From a virus, in the IMG/VR virus record IMGVR_UViG_3300046004_000639, positions 1 through 34,545 of that record: 34,545 nucleotides of DNA, one strand, 5' to 3'. This document shows positions 1-6,827 of the stretch, piece by piece. How positions within the stretch are numbered: position 1 is the first letter of the stretch; each line of letters starts with the position of its first letter. A program made the position numbers and the translations under genes. The notes under the pieces were generated by a model that ran no database searches, had not been told where the DNA came from, and was given only the letters and a program-made list of their open reading frames with translations.

Positions 1-35
1 CAATCTTCTTGTAATAAGTCTTTTGTGTGTCCCAT
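1..35 (-). CDS. 5' end of an unidentified protein (runs off window)
   Basis: An ATG on the minus strand at 33-35 opens a frame reading MGHTKDLLQED before the window edge. It sits directly downstream of the leftward gene ending at 41 and has the A-rich upstream context typical of the other leftward genes. Only eleven codons are visible, so no family can be named. The call rests on operon continuity. Confidence 0.5.
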   Translation of the reverse strand, partial: MGHTKDLLQED

Positions 36-40
36 AATTG

Positions 41-313
41 TTATTTACTTAATAATTTTTGTAATTCTAGTTTAGCATCAATTGTTTCAAGCTCTGATTC
101 TCCACCTATATGAAATTCAATTGTTTCATCCTTACTGATTCTTCTATATTCTTTCCAATCATATATAGTCACTTTATGACCACCTAATGTAAGATTGTAC
201 CAATCAAAGTTGGTTTTATCTCTACCATCGTTAGATTCTTCATCAGGATATCCTATCACTCTGATAAGATCTTTCACTGTTGTTTTTATTGTTGTTCCAT
301 GAAATGATGACAT
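41..313 (-). CDS. Small conserved phage protein, unknown function
   Basis: A 90-residue soluble protein starting MSSFHGTTIKTT. The frame is open further upstream, but a start at 364 would lie inside the intrinsic terminator of the preceding gene, so the ATG at 311-313, preceded by an AATTATT leader, is preferred. The C-terminal part (FHIGGESELETIDAKLELQ) resembles small conserved proteins I associate with Bacteroidetes phages, in which a short beta-rich region is followed by an alanine/leucine helix. No catalytic motif is visible. It belongs to the leftward block downstream of DNA polymerase. Confidence 0.7.
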   Translation of the reverse strand: MSSFHGTTIKTTVKDLIRVIGYPDEESNDGRDKTNFDWYNLTLGGHKVTIYDWKEYRRISKDETIEFHIGGESELETIDAKLELQKLLSK

Positions 314-332
314 AATAATTAATTTAGTTAGT

Positions 333-361
333 AAATAAAAAAGGGCTCCTTGTGAGAGCCC
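333..361 (-). terminator. Rho-independent terminator (leftward)
   Basis: Stem GGGCTC (343-348) and GAGCCC (356-361) with a 7-base loop, followed on the minus strand by a T run (complement of 337-342). It lies downstream of the 386-640 gene and upstream of the 41-313 gene, and it decides the start of the latter. Confidence 0.85.
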
Positions 362-385
362 CATTAATAATTGATTTGGTTAAAT

Positions 386-640
386 TTATAATATTCTAAG
401 TCCAAACATAAGATCAAACCAAGCGAATGTAGAATTTGCTTTTCCTGTAGTAAATTTAAACACCTTCTTTAATAAAGGAATTGCATATGCTTTAAATTCA
501 TCATGTTGTTCAGATGTCATTGTCCAAGTGTTAAACCAATTTGGATCCTTAAGAGCCTCTTGTACAGTTTTACCAATCATTTGAAGTTGATATTCTATCA
601 AATGATCACTAATTGTCATTCTGTTAATTTTTTTCTTCAT
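386..640 (-). CDS. Hypothetical protein (84 aa)
   Basis: A lysine- and tryptophan-containing soluble protein beginning MKKKINRMTISD, with segments such as DPNWFNTWTMTSEQHDEF that suggest a mostly helical fold. I do not recognise the family precisely. It starts ten bases after the DNA polymerase stop, has no promoter of its own and is followed by an intrinsic terminator, so it is probably the last gene of the polymerase transcript and may have a replication-linked role (inference from position only). Confidence 0.7.
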   Translation of the reverse strand: MKKKINRMTISDHLIEYQLQMIGKTVQEALKDPNWFNTWTMTSEQHDEFKAYAIPLLKKVFKFTTGKANSTFAWFDLMFGLRIL

Positions 641-650
641 AATTTATTAA

Positions 651-2606
651 TTAAAACATGCTAATTTGATTAGGTATCACTACCACCTTACGAAATTTTC
701 CACCTAATTGTATTTTACTAATGATATTCTCAGCTTTTTCTATATAATAACTATGATTGATATTATCAAGAGGCTGATCTTTGGGTAAATAATTACACAC
801 TGTACACAGCCATTCACCAGCTTCTATTTGACTTACAGCAGCAGCATTAGTTTCACATTCAGGATTCTTTATCTTTAATATCTTTTCTCCTTTAACAGAA
901 ACATAATAACGAATTAGCTTATTGTAAATATGTTTTCCTCCTTCTTTGCTGTGTCCTTCATAATGGAAGTTTCTACTTGCTTTTTGACGAAGAGCAAAAT
1001 CATAAATGTTTTTATGATGTTTAATTGTTTCTTCTACAGGCACACCATTAATAAACCATTGTTCTAAAGCAATTGGTACAATCCTAGCACTCTTGTTCTT
1101 ATGTAATTCAAAATCTGTAAGGAAATCACCTTTCTTCTTTATCTCTCCATTTGTCTTAATAGCTAGGTAATCATTCACTGTAGAGAATATAATCTTTGAA
1201 TAGTCTGTACGTTCTAGCTCATATGTAGTGAGTTGCATCCACCAATCATTAATTGCATTCATTAATTCCAGATGTGTTTTCTTTATTCTAACAGTGACAC
1301 CATCTGTATTAGCACTAATAACATGAATACCATTCAACTCATATTGTTCAATAAGCATCATCAAACTTAGTTCACCTGTAATAGTGGTGAACATAGTGAG
1401 TTGTCTATCATATATCCAATTCTGCATATCACTTGATTTACCATAAACACTATTAACAGCAAGCTTTAGTGCTCCTACAATACCAGCTATCTTCTTATCT
1501 GTTTTAGCTAGAGGTTTAAGCTCAAGTCTTTTGTCAAACATTTGCTTATACCCACGTAGGAATTCTTTACCTAAATGAGCAGGGTATTTACCATTATTAA
1601 TAATTATGGCTGGATAATAAGAACTAACATCCCAATCAATAATCTCATACTCATCATCAGCTTCAAATATCTTAGGCTTATTCTCTGTATGTAATCCACC
1701 CTTCATGAATGAATATGTATTATCATAGAAATGTATTTCTTCCTTAAAATCATCAGATATTGATAATGACATTTGTTTTATTTTATTTAAGAAAGCTTTA
1801 AGTTCAGGTGTTATGAATGTTACATATTTAGCTATGCAATTCTTCACCTTTACATCACTCCTAAACATTCCTTTCTTTGGAAGTTCATTGTATTTAATAT
1901 TCTTCTCCTGACAATAGTATTTCTTAATCATCTCATCACCTATCTTACTATCTGAATAGTTAAGACATGGAATACCAAACTCTGTTTCTATATTCTGTCT
2001 TAGTTCTATTTGATTATTTTCTTTGTATAAAGGATGTTCACATTCACCTATAGTGATTTTATAGAATTCATAAGTGGCAAGAACATCATGTTTACAATAC
2101 AATCTTGTGAGATGACGTTCTTGTTCTGTTAAATCTATCTTAGCATAATGAACAGGCATTTCTTCAATGTTATCAAGATCCATCTCAAACTCAAGTCTTT
2201 TTAAAGAGACCATTCGATTCTTATTATCGTAATGATGTATCTTGAATAAGTCTATTTGTTTTAGTGATAGTTGATCTTCTCTGTATTCAGGAAATACATC
2301 ATAATTTGCATCATGTATAACATCTTGAGCTTTAACTGAAATCTTTGTACAAATTTCTAATGCAGAATATTCATTCCAATTTTCATAATTCTTAATGATC
2401 CATTCTACCACTTGACTATCAAAGCGTAAGTTATTATAACCTACCCAATGATAATCTTGATGAGTCTCTGTAAATCTTATAAAAGAATCTAATTGATGGG
2501 CATATGCACTCACTTCAAACTCAAAATACATGTTTATTTCTGGATTGTATATACCAACTAAGAACATTTCTGCCATAGTTTCTATATCATATATTAGTAT
2601 CTTCAT
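651..2606 (-). CDS. Family B DNA polymerase with 3'-5' exonuclease
   Basis: Replicative DNA polymerase of the phage. The exonuclease domain shows Exo I YDIET (residues 6-10), Exo II with YNNLRFD (57-63) and Exo III YCKHD (170-174). The polymerase domain shows motif A DVSSYYP (326-332), motif B KLAVNSVYG (381-389) and motif C NTDG (433-436), the invariant metal-binding aspartates being D326 and D435. At 651 residues it is short for family B, comparable with compact phage polymerases, and some crAss-like phages carry family B rather than family A enzymes. The start at 2606 follows an A/T-rich leader. Upstream lies a 267-base repeat-rich gap with an inverted-repeat element ending 24 bases before the start codon, a likely control site. 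The downstream 84-aa gene appears co-transcribed. Confidence 0.95.
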   Translation of the reverse strand: MKILIYDIETMAEMFLVGIYNPEINMYFEFEVSAYAHQLDSFIRFTETHQDYHWVGYNNLRFDSQVVEWIIKNYENWNEYSALEICTKISVKAQDVIHDANYDVFPEYREDQLSLKQIDLFKIHHYDNKNRMVSLKRLEFEMDLDNIEEMPVHYAKIDLTEQERHLTRLYCKHDVLATYEFYKITIGECEHPLYKENNQIELRQNIETEFGIPCLNYSDSKIGDEMIKKYYCQEKNIKYNELPKKGMFRSDVKVKNCIAKYVTFITPELKAFLNKIKQMSLSISDDFKEEIHFYDNTYSFMKGGLHTENKPKIFEADDEYEIIDWDVSSYYPAIIINNGKYPAHLGKEFLRGYKQMFDKRLELKPLAKTDKKIAGIVGALKLAVNSVYGKSSDMQNWIYDRQLTMFTTITGELSLMMLIEQYELNGIHVISANTDGVTVRIKKTHLELMNAINDWWMQLTTYELERTDYSKIIFSTVNDYLAIKTNGEIKKKGDFLTDFELHKNKSARIVPIALEQWFINGVPVEETIKHHKNIYDFALRQKASRNFHYEGHSKEGGKHIYNKLIRYYVSVKGEKILKIKNPECETNAAAVSQIEAGEWLCTVCNYLPKDQPLDNINHSYYIEKAENIISKIQLGGKFRKVVVIPNQISMF

Positions 2607-2629
2607 AATTTTTATTTCTTAGTTTGTCA

Positions 2630-2680
2630 ATGGTGGATATTTTCTTCATTTCTTCTTATTTTGATGATAATATCCACCAT
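2630..2680. promoter_or_regulatory. 51-bp inverted-repeat element, copy 1
   Basis: Perfect 12-bp arms ATGGTGGATATT (2630-2641) and AATATCCACCAT (2669-2680) separated by 27 bases. It sits just upstream of the DNA polymerase start. A second copy with the same arm length and the same 27-base spacer is at 8686-8736, and a single arm is at 4368-4379. The fixed geometry suggests a bound operator or a phage promoter element; which one is not shown by the sequence. Confidence 0.6.
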
Positions 2681-2691
2681 AAAGTGCAATA

Positions 2692-2873
2692 TTTTGCACA
2701 ATTGTGCATAATATACCCTAATTAATATGCATTATTTAACAAAAAGTGTCATATAATGCACATTAATTCGAATTTTAGTAACAAATAGTAATTAAATATG
2801 TTACAAAAAATAAGTGCTTTACATAAATTATAGGTGCATTTAATTGTTTTACACAAATAATAAGCGTTTTACA
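2692..2873. other. Candidate replication origin: DnaA-box-like motifs, palindromes, direct repeats
   Basis: This gene-free stretch contains a 14-bp palindrome TGCACAATTGTGCA (2695-2708), an 8-bp inverted repeat TGCATTAT (2728-2735)/ATAATGCA (2753-2760), and a direct repeat AATAAGYGYTTTACA (2809-2823 and 2859-2873). Four 9-mers match the DnaA box TTATNCACA: one perfect on the minus strand (TGTGCATAA, 2703-2711) and three with one mismatch (2692-2700, 2754-2762, 2847-2855). It lies between the lysin-like gene and DNA polymerase, one operon away from a DnaA domain IV protein. Origin function is inferred; AT-rich DNA gives some such matches by chance. Confidence 0.4.
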
Positions 2874-3545
2874 TTATATTCTCTTTTTTATCTTACTAAT
2901 GTAATTAGGATCAGCTGCATAAGATCTTAACCTACGAAGATATTGATTAGTAGTGCTATATCTAGCACGCTTTCCTTGCCATAATGCATAATCAATAACA
3001 GATTCTCTCCAGTTTCTATATACAGCATGTCCTCTATTGATTCCTATTGCTGTAGTTTTTCTGTATTCAGGCATTTTCATACCAAATAAGTTATTGTTCT
3101 CTTTAAATATGTTTGATTTGAAATTTCCTGATTCAATTATAGCTTGTGCCATAACTATATCTGGATGAGCAATTTTTAAAGTATACATCAACCTCATCAT
3201 ATTTTCTTTTGAAAACAAATTAAATTGATTGGGTACCATTGTACCATTCTTTAATTCTCCTGTTACCATTAATAACAGGAGAAGCATTATTACCATTTTC
3301 TTCATATGTCTTTTTAAAATATTTAAAATATAAGATATAAAGGAGGTTTTCTTTGTATAAGCAGTATAATTTAGATTGTGTTTATTAGAATAGCATGAAT
3401 AACAGAATTGACCACATCCTTCAACATAACTTGTACGTGTATCAATTTCATCATTAAATCTATATGCTGTATCTGCACCACAATTTACACATTTCTCAAT
3501 TGAATTCTTGAGATAATCACGTTTTCTTCTTTTAAACAGTGCCAT
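2874..3545 (-). CDS. Zinc-ribbon / signal-anchor / glucosaminidase-like cell-wall hydrolase
   Basis: Residues 1-60 form a Cys-rich zinc-ribbon-like region (C19, C22, C44, C48, C51). Residues 81-97 (MKKMVIMLLLLLMVTG) look like a signal peptide or signal anchor. Residues 110-223 resemble glucosaminidase/FlgJ-type (GH73-like) domains, with MAQAIIESGNF containing the likely catalytic Glu138 and the typical NNLFGMK and YRNWRESVIDYA segments. The domain would cleave peptidoglycan glycan strands, so a lysis or entry role is likely. The cytosolic zinc ribbon placed before a secretion signal is odd. An internal ATG at 3303-3305 would give a 143-aa secreted hydrolase starting exactly at the signal sequence, so two products are possible. 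It is placed among replication genes rather than late genes. Confidence 0.75.
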   Translation of the reverse strand: MALFKRRKRDYLKNSIEKCVNCGADTAYRFNDEIDTRTSYVEGCGQFCYSCYSNKHNLNYTAYTKKTSFISYILNILKRHMKKMVIMLLLLLMVTGELKNGTMVPNQFNLFSKENMMRLMYTLKIAHPDIVMAQAIIESGNFKSNIFKENNNLFGMKMPEYRKTTAIGINRGHAVYRNWRESVIDYALWQGKRARYSTTNQYLRRLRSYAADPNYISKIKKRI

Positions 3546-3549
3546 AATT

Positions 3550-3882
3550 TTACATTTTTAAAATTGTTTCTATTTCAATTCTTTCTATTCTTCCTCCATA
3601 AACACCAGCATATTCTTCAGTGCCTTCATGTTTGTTCATAAAGTTTAATAATATAAATAAATAAGCAGCTTTATGATATTGTAAATCTGTACCAATTTTA
3701 TCATCAATAATATAACCATTTCCATCATTTGTTATTGTTAACACTGGATGATTTCTAACTTCATCACTCCATTCTACACCTATAGCAATTAATTCATATT
3801 TTGAACAATATTTTTCTAATTCTGTAACAATAATTTTAAACTCAGCCACTTCTGTGCTGTCATCTATCACTCTATATTCCAT
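3550..3882 (-). CDS. Hypothetical protein (110 aa)
   Basis: A small soluble protein, acidic in its first half (MEYRVIDDSTEVAEFKII), with alternating hydrophobic residues suggesting an alpha/beta fold. No family is recognised. Its start overlaps the stop of the DnaA-like gene by 11 bases and its stop is four bases from the start of the zinc-ribbon hydrolase gene, so it is translated from the same transcript as both. No membrane segment or signal peptide is visible. Confidence 0.7.
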   Translation of the reverse strand: MEYRVIDDSTEVAEFKIIVTELEKYCSKYELIAIGVEWSDEVRNHPVLTITNDGNGYIIDDKIGTDLQYHKAAYLFILLNFMNKHEGTEEYAGVYGGRIERIEIETILKM

Positions 3883-4180
3883 TTGTATAATGTTTTACGT
3901 TTAATACCTTTCCTCTAAACTCTTTATCTACTTTATATAGATCTCTGTATGTTCTCATACTATTAATCATTGTAGAATGAGATCTTCCTCCAAGCCTATA
4001 TCCCACTCTCTTTAATGTGTATCTAGTAAACCTATCTAATATTACCTCTGCAGCAATCATTCTAGCCTCTGTGTAGATTCGTTTTTGATTGGTTGATATA
4101 AGATCATCATGATTTATTTCTAACACCTTACAGACGATCTCTATAAGCTCATCAATTTTCTTTTCTTGTTCTTCTTCCAT
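3872..4180 (-). CDS. Stand-alone DnaA domain IV-like DNA-binding protein
   Basis: A 102-residue helical protein whose C-terminal half contains LGGRSHSTMINSMRTYRDL, close to the signature of DnaA domain IV (GGRDHSTV followed by a helix), which reads the DnaA box. No AAA+ ATPase domain is present, so this is only the double-stranded-DNA-binding module. The family fact is that domain IV uses this HTH and signature loop to bind TTATNCACA; the inference is that the protein recognises a phage origin, recruits the host initiator or competes with it. It heads a leftward group including the hydrolase and lies about 1 kb from a cluster of DnaA-box-like motifs. The start at 4180 follows a plain A/T leader just after the tRNA-like genes. 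Confidence 0.8.
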   Translation of the reverse strand: MEEEQEKKIDELIEIVCKVLEINHDDLISTNQKRIYTEARMIAAEVILDRFTRYTLKRVGYRLGGRSHSTMINSMRTYRDLYKVDKEFRGKVLNVKHYTNGI

Positions 4181-4197
4181 ATGTTTAATTTAATTAG

Positions 4198-4338
4198 CTG
4201 TAAGGGAAGGATTCGAACCTCCACAAGGTCTTTAGGAACAGAACAAAATCAATTTGTGGTCAACCCATATTCTGTCTTTATTAGATATTCCTCACCCTCG
4301 AGACAAGAGGGCATGTCTGCCAATTTCATCACCTTACA
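4198..4338 (-). tRNA. tRNA-like gene A, anticodon arm reads GTC, expanded variable region
   Basis: The acceptor stem TGTAAGG/CCTTACA is perfect, the D arm (ATGAAATTGGCAGACAT) is of the Leu/class II type, the anticodon stem CCCTC/GAGGG is perfect with a 7-base loop TTGTCTC, and the T arm has the canonical loop TTCGAAT. Read normally the anticodon is GTC (Asp); C38 and discriminator G also fit Asp identity, while the D arm does not. About 70 bases sit between the anticodon stem and the T arm, where a class II tRNA has 12-20. The insertion contains nested stems (4234-4238/4288-4292 and 4238-4243/4270-4275). Total 141 bases, no encoded CCA. Confidence 0.6.
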
Positions 4339-4342
4339 ATTG

Positions 4343-4504
4343 TAGTCAGGACAGGATCTGCCCCTGTATGGTGGATATTTTTCTTTATTGCAGAAGGTCA
4401 CATATATATTAAACCCCAATGCGTGGAACTATCCTATGCTTGCAAGACATATTTTAACCTTAAAACCAACAAGTATGCGTCTCTCATATTTTCGCCACCT
4501 GACT
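4343..4504 (-). tRNA. tRNA-like gene B, degenerate, expanded variable region
   Basis: The acceptor AGTCAGG/CCTGACT is perfect and identical to that of genes C and the one at 9980. The D stem GCG/CGC is kept, but the D loop lacks the GG pair. The T stem ACAGG/CCTGT is kept, but the loop reads GGCAGAT instead of TTCGAAT. An imperfect anticodon stem (one mismatch) leaves a loop TTGGTTT, giving GGT (Thr) if functional. Some 88 bases separate it from the T arm and include a 12-base arm (4368-4379) of the inverted-repeat element found upstream of DNA polymerase. It could be a decayed copy or a tRNA mimic. Confidence 0.45.
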
Positions 4505-4587
4505 ATATTGCTTGTCTTTCCAAGCTGTCAAGTAATTTCTCCAGATTAACGGACTGGATGCCATATAGGAAGATTACTATTTCTCCG
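4505..4587 (-). ncRNA. Structured spacer between tRNA-like genes
   Basis: The 83 bases between two tRNA-like genes hold three stems: 4510-4514/4521-4525, 4540-4544/4554-4558, and 4531-4536/4573-4578, the last enclosing the second. I could not fold it as a tRNA. It would be released as a separate RNA if the flanking tRNA-like elements are processed by RNase P and RNase Z. Confidence 0.35.
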
Positions 4588-4706
4588 TAGTCAGGACAAG
4601 ATTCGAACTTGCATCATATATTTTCTAGAAAAATATATAAACTTACGCTATTTTTATACAGTGGTATTGCCCCACAGTAGTGTCTAACCAATTTCACCAC
4701 CTGACT
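4588..4706 (-). tRNA. tRNA-like gene C, Leu-type, candidate anticodon CAA, expanded variable region
   Basis: Perfect acceptor AGTCAGG/CCTGACT, Leu-type D arm (GTGAAATTGGTTAGACAC), canonical T loop TTCGAAT and discriminator A. The central stem is unusually long, eight pairs with one T-T mismatch (4657-4664/4672-4679), and closes a 7-base loop GGCAATA, so CAA (Leu) is the natural reading but position 33 is G rather than the near-universal U. The variable region of about 46 bases holds a 9-bp AT hairpin (4616-4624/4630-4638). It is 119 bases long in total, with no encoded CCA. Confidence 0.55.
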
Positions 4707-4765
4707 ATTTAAAATGTATAAAGAACCTTATTAAAGCCCTTTATACAAATATAATTAAAATTTAA

Positions 4766-4999
4766 TTATTTTAAGAACTCAATTTCTATAGGAGTGCCAG
4801 TGAGTTTCTTATAGATGAGCTGAGTTTTAGCAGCATTAATTGCTACAGAATAAGCTTGAACAGCTCCTTGAGCCACCTTTAAATCCCCAGTGTGATAAAA
4901 TACTTCATTTAATGTATCACCAATATCTTGCACTGCTCTACAAACATCTGTAATATTATTTGTTACAAACACTTTCTTTGTTTTTGGTTTAGTTCCCAT
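4766..4999 (-). CDS. Hypothetical protein (77 aa)
   Basis: A small protein with a basic N terminus (MGTKPKTKKVF) and a helical body (DVCRAVQDIGDTLNEVF, AVQAYSVAINAAKTQLIYKK) of the kind seen in small phage adaptor or DNA-associated proteins. Resemblance to small Bacteroidetes-phage proteins is noticed, but no function is known to me. It overlaps the preceding zinc-ribbon gene by 11 bases, which indicates coupled translation, and it is followed by the tRNA-like cluster. Confidence 0.7.
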   Translation of the reverse strand: MGTKPKTKKVFVTNNITDVCRAVQDIGDTLNEVFYHTGDLKVAQGAVQAYSVAINAAKTQLIYKKLTGTPIEIEFLK

Positions 5000-5495
5000 T
5001 GTTTCTAATTGTTCTAGTTAATATTAATTGTTTTCTTTTTAATTCTATTAATTCTTGTGGTACATCAATTCTATTTATTTTATACTCTTTTAGTGAGTCC
5101 TTAATTTGTTTTTTAATATAATGATCTGTTAAAAGATATCTTCCTCTTTTTTCTGAAATTCTTTTTTGGTGTAAATCACTTTTTTTTCTACAAGCTATAC
5201 ATATTTCTTTACCATAAGGAATAACATCTGTATTACATCTTGAACAAATTCTTTTTCTAATAGTATTCTCTATTGTTTTTAATTTTTGAGATATTTTAAT
5301 GTGATTTACATTAGCTATTTCATTCATTTCCTGTGTAGGAAATTTATATAAACTATAAATTATACCATTTTTAGATTGACAAATTCTACATGTAGATACT
5401 CTGCTTCCTGAATGATGAGGTTTTCCTTTTTTATTAAACAAATCTCTATCTCTTTCTACTCCACATTTTTTACAAACTTTAGTTATTATAGTCAT
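4989..5495 (-). CDS. Double zinc-ribbon protein of homing-endonuclease-associated type
   Basis: Two zinc-binding modules are visible. The first is CKKCG (residues 8-12) with CRIC about 25 residues later. The second is CSRC with CIAC. A basic helical C terminus with a YIKKQIKDSL segment and ELIELKRKQLILTR follows. This architecture is typical of small phage proteins related to the DNA-binding parts of HNH/GIY-YIG homing endonucleases, yet no HNH or GIY-YIG catalytic motif is present, so it is more likely a DNA-binding protein or an eroded endonuclease. A transcription terminator follows the upstream HTH gene, which suggests that this gene is served by read-through or by its own promoter in the 5496-5520 leader. 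Confidence 0.65.
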   Translation of the reverse strand: MTIITKVCKKCGVERDRDLFNKKGKPHHSGSRVSTCRICQSKNGIIYSLYKFPTQEMNEIANVNHIKISQKLKTIENTIRKRICSRCNTDVIPYGKEICIACRKKSDLHQKRISEKRGRYLLTDHYIKKQIKDSLKEYKINRIDVPQELIELKRKQLILTRTIRNNGN

Positions 5496-5510
5496 ATTTT
5501 ATAAATATTT

Positions 5511-5551
5511 AATAATAAAAAAAGGAGAGACATTTACACACATCTCTCCTT
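5511..5551 (-). terminator. Rho-independent terminator (leftward)
   Basis: Stem AAGGAGAGA (5522-5530) and TCTCTCCTT (5543-5551), followed on the minus strand by a T-rich tail. It terminates the 5566-6165 gene. It is nearly identical in stem, loop start and T-tail to the terminator at 7115-7153. Confidence 0.85.
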
Positions 5552-5565
5552 ATTATGTAAATTAT

Positions 5566-6165
5566 TTATTTAATGATTGTGATATTACCATTCTCATGAA
5601 TCAACACTCCACTAATAAATGCTTTCTCTATTTGTATAGAGAATCCATCTGGGAAGTTGATAGTTCTGATTGTTGATATCTCTCCTTTAGGTGTAACAAT
5701 AGTTTTTACAGGGATGTTAGGTTTAGGAGAAGAAACAGTATTATTTAAATCTTTAAGACGAGACACTTTTACAGGAACATCAATAACACTTGAAGTTGTA
5801 AGAAAATCTCTACTTCTTTTAAGTCTAGTTAATATACCAGTAACTGATCCACTATTTGGAAGGTCGTACATTTTTGCAAGCTCTGTATTATTATATTTTT
5901 TGGATGCATGATCTTTATACAATTCATTTCTTTCATCTTTAGAAAGATGAACTTTATGTTCCTTTTTACCATCAAGCTTCTTTAATTTATCAGATTTATC
6001 CAAAAGTCCTTGTTTTTTCCACCAGTGAATTAAACCATGTAAACTAGCAGTGGAAGGATAGTTATACTTAACAGCTAAATCTTTAATGTTATAATTACCA
6101 GATTTAATGTCTTTAATTAAATTTTCTTTTTGTTTTTCTGTAATTTGATCTTTAATACTTTTCAT
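5566..6165 (-). CDS. Tandem HTH DNA-binding protein
   Basis: A 199-residue basic protein with two homeodomain-like HTH repeats: residues about 10-55 (LIKDIKSGNYNIKDLAVKYN, then a recognition-helix-like segment with HGLIHWWKK) and residues about 75-118 (ELYKDHASKKYNNTELAKMY, then GSVTGILTRLKR). A Pro/Thr linker leads to a beta-rich C-terminal segment (IRTINFPDGFSIQIEKAF). The repeats suggest binding to a direct-repeat or palindromic DNA site, so a phage regulator or DNA-organising protein is inferred. It carries its own terminator. No catalytic residues are visible. Confidence 0.7.
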   Translation of the reverse strand: MKSIKDQITEKQKENLIKDIKSGNYNIKDLAVKYNYPSTASLHGLIHWWKKQGLLDKSDKLKKLDGKKEHKVHLSKDERNELYKDHASKKYNNTELAKMYDLPNSGSVTGILTRLKRSRDFLTTSSVIDVPVKVSRLKDLNNTVSSPKPNIPVKTIVTPKGEISTIRTINFPDGFSIQIEKAFISGVLIHENGNITIIK

Positions 6166-6197
6166 GATTTCTTTGTTTTAATTTTTAATTGGGTTAA

Positions 6198-6806
6198 TTA
6201 ATAGGTTTTAAATACGAACATACACATTGGTGTAGAATTGTTTTTATTGTTTTTATACTTAATAAGATTGTCTAGTCTGAATTTGGGATGAGACAACTTA
6301 CCTAATCTAACTAATAAATTAGGAAAGAACTCAAATCTAAATTCTTTAGGTTCTTTACATCCATAAACTTCCATTATCTTATTTAATCCAAACTCTCTAC
6401 CAGCTGTAAATGTAAATGCTAGTATAGAATGAGATTTTAAAGTGTTTTGTATAACACTAATAAGATTGTTCATATTAGATAAAGATAGATTACCACATAA
6501 ATCTATCCATATAAGATCATACACTCCTGGATTTGCATGTGCTTTATCAAATACATCTAAGTACTCATAGTTATATTTATTAAGCTTATGAGTTTTAGCT
6601 TTTTCATAAACAGCCTTGTCATACTCTACACAATCTATTGAAGCACTATGGTATCTAGAGGATACTAAGTGCTCAAACAAAAAATTATTTGCTGGTAGTG
6701 TGAGTAGTTTAGGTTTGTATTTGTGCAATTCATGTAACTGATTGTATAAATACTCTCTAGTATTATGTTTAGCTAATGCTTGATCATCTTTAAATAATGC
6801 TTTCAT
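6198..6806 (-). CDS. Rossmann-fold, SAM-methyltransferase-like protein (degenerate motif I)
   Basis: A 202-residue protein with the order of elements seen in class I methyltransferases: a strand-loop-helix (LLTLPANNFLFEHL, residues about 34-48), an acidic strand end (SIDCVEYDKAVYEKAK) that would hold the ribose, and YDLIWIDLCG, equivalent to motif IV. The first loop lacks the glycine-rich GxGxG, so cofactor binding may be altered or lost. A methylation role on DNA, RNA or protein cannot be chosen from sequence. It lies 21 bases after the 6828-7073 gene in the same leftward transcript. Confidence 0.55.
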   Translation of the reverse strand: MKALFKDDQALAKHNTREYLYNQLHELHKYKPKLLTLPANNFLFEHLVSSRYHSASIDCVEYDKAVYEKAKTHKLNKYNYEYLDVFDKAHANPGVYDLIWIDLCGNLSLSNMNNLISVIQNTLKSHSILAFTFTAGREFGLNKIMEVYGCKEPKEFRFEFFPNLLVRLGKLSHPKFRLDNLIKYKNNKNNSTPMCMFVFKTY

Positions 6807-6827
6807 TGTTTTATATATTTATATTTA

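Noticed and set aside
4505-4587. A further tRNA with GTT anticodon between genes C and B
   Set aside because: A CCGTTAA loop is visible, but no acceptor or T arm can be formed around it, so it is listed only as a structured spacer.
4198-4706. Group I introns inside the tRNA-like genes
   Set aside because: The extra sequence is under 100 bases per gene, too short for a group I catalytic core, and does not interrupt the anticodon loop.
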